A stretch of 8,461 bases of DNA, from positions 2,224 to 10,684 of the forward strand of contig MHXL01000154.1 in assembly GCA_001824455.1 (NCBI GenBank). Reading direction: 5' to 3'. The notes beneath the pieces were generated by a model. The model saw only the letters and a program-made list of their open reading frames with translations. It did not search any database and was not told the DNA's origin. The DNA is from Desulfuromonadaceae bacterium GWB2_53_15 (lineage in GTDB: Bacteria > Desulfobacterota > Desulfuromonadia > Geobacterales > Pseudopelobacteraceae). The first letter of the stretch is position 1. Each line of letters begins with the position of its first letter. Below, piece by piece: positions 5,675-8,461 of the stretch. The position numbers were made by a program, and so were the translations under genes.

Positions 5675-7321
5675 CTAGTTTACGGAAACTACGAACGCAC
5701 GGACTCCGCCCGTTTTTTTCGAACGATAAATCAGAAGATCAGCTTTTTGAGCGACACTTCCATGCTGAACAAGGTAACCCTGTTTCTGTTCACTGGAATC
5801 AACCGAAAAATCAGATTTCCCTACAAGTTCTTTTAACACTGTTGTAATGAAGTTTTCATCCACCGTGCGCGTACCAATACCGGCCAGAACCTGGACCGCC
5901 TTAATGTTCTCACCTGTCCTGATGATACGGTATTCGTACACTTTGCCAACATAACGTTCCCAACCTGGGTTCTGTGCTGCAAAAGCGCCGTCACGACGGG
6001 CTGTTGACATGAATGAAGGCAACGGTGAAGCCATGACAGCACCAGGCTTGCGTGCAGTGGAAATTGACTTTTGAGCAGGAACTGGAAGCTTACCGGCAGG
6101 GGCGTTAGCCTGCTTGACTGCTTCGGGGACTGGGGCCTCCGGAGTTGTCTTTATTTTGGTCATAAATGACAACAGAATGGGTTTCTGCTTAATCAGAGCC
6201 CATACCCCCGCACCTAACCCAATAACCACGACAACTACGATAAGCAACCGTTTCCAGTTGCTTGCCTGGGAGTGGTAATTTTCTTCAAAAGCCAACAGAA
6301 GATCTTCAGGAATCTGCTCCGAAGGAGGTGCTATTCGGAAATCAGCAGGTGAAGGCGGAACAGGACACAGCCCCCCAGCATCAGTTTGCGGCGTAACTTC
6401 GGCAAAAACAGGATTCGGAGTATCAGGAATAGTAGCCTTTGGCTCTACCGGCACAGCCCGTTCGACATTTATGACCTCGGGCGCAGCCTGCACAGCCTCC
6501 AGGGTGGCAACCGGCACCTCGGGCATTGGAGGAGTTTCAGGCAAGACCGCCTGAACAGGCACTTTGCGTGTCGAGGGTTTCGCCGTCCTGGGTGTTTTAT
6601 CCTTCTTCTTGGATGGAATCGGTGCTGCCGGAGTTTCCGCTTCTATCGACTGAATTGAAAGTGAGTCAGCACTCGACATATCCTGAACATTGGTCTGGTA
6701 GGACGACTCAACTAAAAGCCTAACCAGCTCGTCGGCTACAGCATCAACCACAAACGGCTCTTCCTCCAGATGATCAATCTGTCCAAAAGCTGGCTTTTGA
6801 GTTCCCTCCTGTCTAGAATTATCGGCGATTCCCAGATCAGAGAGAAAATCGTCTACCAATTGGTCGGCATCCTCACGACTTTCGACTGGCATCGCAAAGG
6901 AAGCCGCTAGTGCAGCAGCATCCGGCTTGGGTGTTATATATATTTTTTCCCATTCCGGGCCGAGGATTGATTTCAGGATTGTCTGGACATCTTCAACCAG
7001 TTTCTCATCAGGTTGTGTCAGATCAATTATATGCTCGAACAAACCCTTGATCGGCTTAATACGAGTGTTTCCTTCATGCATCAGCACAAAAACCGGAGCT
7101 CCGCTACCCAACAACATTTGAATGTGGCGAGCAACGCTCTCTCCGGTAACTCCGGAAATTAGATCCTGAATGATGATCGTGGCCGGTCGTTTTTCAAAAA
7201 CATCCTTCAGCCCGTGATCAAAATCGGTTACGACATCAATCTTTACCTTCAGCATTGGCTGTAAGCGTTTTTTGATGAAGTCCATTTTGGAGCTGTTGGA
7301 GATGAACAGAAGGTTGAGCAT
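5675..7321 (-). CDS. Single-pass membrane protein with degenerate receiver-like N-terminal domain, function unknown
   Basis: I do not recognise the full-length family. The 548-residue product has a receiver-like alpha/beta domain at about 1-118: LNLLFISN as strand 1, ATIIIQD at 47-53 as strand 3 and PVFVLM at 76-81 as strand 4. D53 matches the phospho-acceptor position. The acidic pair is replaced by N9-S10-S11, the Thr/Ser after strand 4 by M81-H82, and the conserved Lys before Pro by Q103. It is thus likely a pseudo-receiver. An acidic segment (about 147-230) and a long Pro/Ala-rich linker (about 230-335) lead to one membrane segment at 359-377 (LLIVVVVVIGLGAGVWALI). A second Pro/Ala linker leads to a compact C-terminal domain at about 455-548 ending VRAFVVSVN. 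Probably the N-terminus is cytoplasmic and the C-terminus periplasmic. AAAGGA precedes ATG 7321 by five bases. It is the first gene of a probable pair with the LysM protein. Confidence 0.82.
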   Translation of the reverse strand: MLNLLFISNSSKMDFIKKRLQPMLKVKIDVVTDFDHGLKDVFEKRPATIIIQDLISGVTGESVARHIQMLLGSGAPVFVLMHEGNTRIKPIKGLFEHIIDLTQPDEKLVEDVQTILKSILGPEWEKIYITPKPDAAALAASFAMPVESREDADQLVDDFLSDLGIADNSRQEGTQKPAFGQIDHLEEEPFVVDAVADELVRLLVESSYQTNVQDMSSADSLSIQSIEAETPAAPIPSKKKDKTPRTAKPSTRKVPVQAVLPETPPMPEVPVATLEAVQAAPEVINVERAVPVEPKATIPDTPNPVFAEVTPQTDAGGLCPVPPSPADFRIAPPSEQIPEDLLLAFEENYHSQASNWKRLLIVVVVVIGLGAGVWALIKQKPILLSFMTKIKTTPEAPVPEAVKQANAPAGKLPVPAQKSISTARKPGAVMASPLPSFMSTARRDGAFAAQNPGWERYVGKVYEYRIIRTGENIKAVQVLAGIGTRTVDENFITTVLKELVGKSDFSVDSSEQKQGYLVQHGSVAQKADLLIYRSKKTGGVRAFVVSVN

Positions 7322-7348
7322 GGAGTTCCTTTAAGGAAATTTTTACAT

Positions 7349-7377
7349 TATTTACACAGCTTGGAACAAATTGTCAA
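7349..7377 (-). promoter_or_regulatory. Candidate sigma-70 promoter of the receiver-like/LysM gene pair
   Basis: The minus strand has a perfect -35 TTGACA (7377-7372), a 17-base spacer and a weaker -10 TAAATA (7354-7349). AATAAT two bases further down is an alternative at 19-base spacing. Transcription would start near 7342, about 20 bases before the ATG at 7321, leaving room for the AAAGGA ribosome site. The location in the 96-base gap after sucA suggests the pair is expressed independently of sucA. Confidence 0.5.
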
Positions 7378-7382
7378 TTTGT
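7366..7382. repeat. 17-base inverted repeat overlapping the -35 element
   Basis: ACAAATT and AATTTGT are perfect 7-base arms around a three-base centre (GTC on the plus strand). The repeat covers the whole -35 hexamer of the candidate promoter, which is where a repressor operator would sit. It has no U-run after it on the minus strand, so it is a poor intrinsic terminator for sucA. No known regulator's site is recognised. Confidence 0.55.
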
Positions 7383-7417
7383 AATAGCCCCGCATTTGCC
7401 TGCCGTTGCCCATATGC

Positions 7418-8461
7418 TCAAGCATCAAAAGCTGCTCTGATAATCGCCCCCTGTTCTTCGGCGTGCTGATGGTGAGAAGCAACAGCAGGGCAACTATCCT
7501 CGGGACGACCAACATAACGGATATTCCCAAACTGCTCTGCCAGTTTCTGGCGCAAATAGCTCCAGGCCCCCATGTTTTCAGGTTCCTCTTGAACCCAAAT
7601 CAAACTTGTATTCCGGGGCAACGGCTGTAATGTTTCAGCGAGAATATCGTTTCGAAATGGATAGAGCTGTTCAACCCGTATAATGGCCGTAGCGTTTCCT
7701 CCCCGCCTGTCTCGCTCTTCTAGGAGGTCGTAATAGATCTTGCCGCTACAGAGCAGCACACGCTTGACACCTGCCGGTTCGGTAATATCAGTGAGTAATT
7801 CGTGGAAGAAACCCGAGGCTAACTCACCGAAGGAAGACACACAGAGCGGATGACGCAGCAGGCTTTTGGGGGTGAAGACGATCAGCGGCTTGCGGAAAGG
7901 CTGTTTCAGCTGTCGGCGCAGCAGATGGAACAACTGGGCGGGTGTGGAAGGATTGGCCACGAGCATATTCTCCCGTGAGCAGAGTTGCAGAAAACGTTCG
8001 ATACGGGCGCTGGAGTGTTCGGCCCCCTGTCCTTCATAACCATGGGGCAGCATCAGCACGAGACCGCTGGCGCGGTTCCATTTGGTCTCTCCACTTGATA
8101 TAAACTGATCAATGATCACTTGGGCGCCATTGGCAAAATCGCCAAACTGTGCCTCCCAGATGGTCAACCCTTGGGGTGTTTCCAAGGAATAACCGTACTC
8201 AAAACCCAACACACCGAATTCGGACAAAAGACTATCCCAACTCTGAAAAACAGCACCACCGCGAGCGACACTGGCAAGCGGCACATAGATGTTGTCATCA
8301 TTGATATCATGCAGCACGCTATGGCGATGGCTGAAGGTACCCCGTCGTGAATCCTGTCCTGAAAGACGGACCGGCACCCCCTCATCCAGCAATGTGGCGT
8401 AGGCCAGCGTCTCGGCATTGCCCCAATCAATGCCGTTACCCTTGAGCACCGCCTCAAAACG
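7418..8461 (-). CDS. sucA: 2-oxoglutarate dehydrogenase E1 component (SucA), C-terminal 347 residues
   Basis: The thiamine-diphosphate-dependent E1 subunit decarboxylates 2-oxoglutarate and passes the succinyl group to lipoyl-E2 in the TCA cycle. The frame is open to the window edge and starts RFEAVLKGNGIDWGNAETLA, so the first roughly 600 residues of a usual 900-950 lie outside. Diagnostic SucA stretches are VRLSGQDSRRGTFSHRHSVL, LTIWEAQFGDFANGAQVIID, LPHGYEGQGAEHSSARIERF, KSLLRHPLCVSSFGEL, CSGKIYYDLLEERDRR and the near-terminal YVGRPEDSCPAVA. These match the pyrimidine-binding and C-terminal domains without gaps or stops. The GTG at 8449 is an internal codon, not a start. The downstream neighbour is not the E2 gene sucB, unlike the common sucAB order, so E2 may lie upstream or elsewhere. 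The stop is TGA. Confidence 0.96.
   Translation of the reverse strand, partial: RFEAVLKGNGIDWGNAETLAYATLLDEGVPVRLSGQDSRRGTFSHRHSVLHDINDDNIYVPLASVARGGAVFQSWDSLLSEFGVLGFEYGYSLETPQGLTIWEAQFGDFANGAQVIIDQFISSGETKWNRASGLVLMLPHGYEGQGAEHSSARIERFLQLCSRENMLVANPSTPAQLFHLLRRQLKQPFRKPLIVFTPKSLLRHPLCVSSFGELASGFFHELLTDITEPAGVKRVLLCSGKIYYDLLEERDRRGGNATAIIRVEQLYPFRNDILAETLQPLPRNTSLIWVQEEPENMGAWSYLRQKLAEQFGNIRYVGRPEDSCPAVASHHQHAEEQGAIIRAAFDA

Noticed and set aside
8447..8449. GTG 8449 as a true start of a short sucA-like gene
   Set aside because: The frame is open upstream to the window edge with SucA-like sequence, and the domain content is only the C-terminal third of the enzyme.
8164..8457. 97-codon minus frame and plus frames within sucA
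   Set aside because: They are out of frame with continuous SucA homology and have no start signals.
1..8461. CRISPR arrays, tRNA or rRNA genes, insertion sequences, phage genes or attachment sites
   Set aside because: No regularly spaced repeats, tRNA-like cloverleaf sequences, transposase motifs or terminal inverted repeats were seen on either strand.

Overview
The window is a stretch of Gram-negative bacterial chromosome with every gene on the minus strand. It reads, in transcription order from high to low coordinates: end of sucA (2-oxoglutarate dehydrogenase E1), a membrane protein with a degenerate receiver domain, an exported LysM protein, a GspE/PilB-type secretion ATPase with an N-terminal MshEN-like region, then rimP, nusA and the first codons of ylxR. 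The order rimP-nusA-ylxR (infB would follow outside the window) is a standard bacterial translation/transcription operon. The Sec signal peptide, GspE-type ATPase and SucA-type E1 point to a Gram-negative. The ATPase sequence style suggests Desulfobacterota/deltaproteobacteria, but that is an inference from recall and was not tested by alignment.

Region by region: 7418-8461 is the C-terminal 347 codons of sucA, cut by the window edge. A 96-base gap holds a TTGACA promoter overlapped by a 17-base inverted repeat. 5675-7321 (548 aa) and 4027-5592 (521 aa) look like a two-gene unit that ends at an intrinsic terminator (3958-3990). 1989-3923 is the ATPase, apparently with its own extended -10 promoter packed against that terminator and its own strong terminator at 1887-1916. 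1386-1871 is rimP, 106-1296 is nusA (GTG start), and 1-97 is the start of ylxR, recognised here from its CxxC motif although only 32 codons are present.

How they fit: sucA (TCA cycle) and rimP-nusA-ylxR (ribosome maturation, transcription elongation) are housekeeping. The three genes between them form the accessory part of the window: an AAA-type secretion/pilus motor likely to sense c-di-GMP, an exported peptidoglycan-binding protein with four degenerate alpha/beta repeats, and a single-pass membrane protein joining a receiver-like domain that has lost most phosphorylation residues to a conserved-looking C-terminal domain. No secretin, platform protein or pilin is present. A working hypothesis is an envelope or polar-assembly module for a type II/type IV-like machine encoded elsewhere. 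The two larger unknown proteins are the least described content here.
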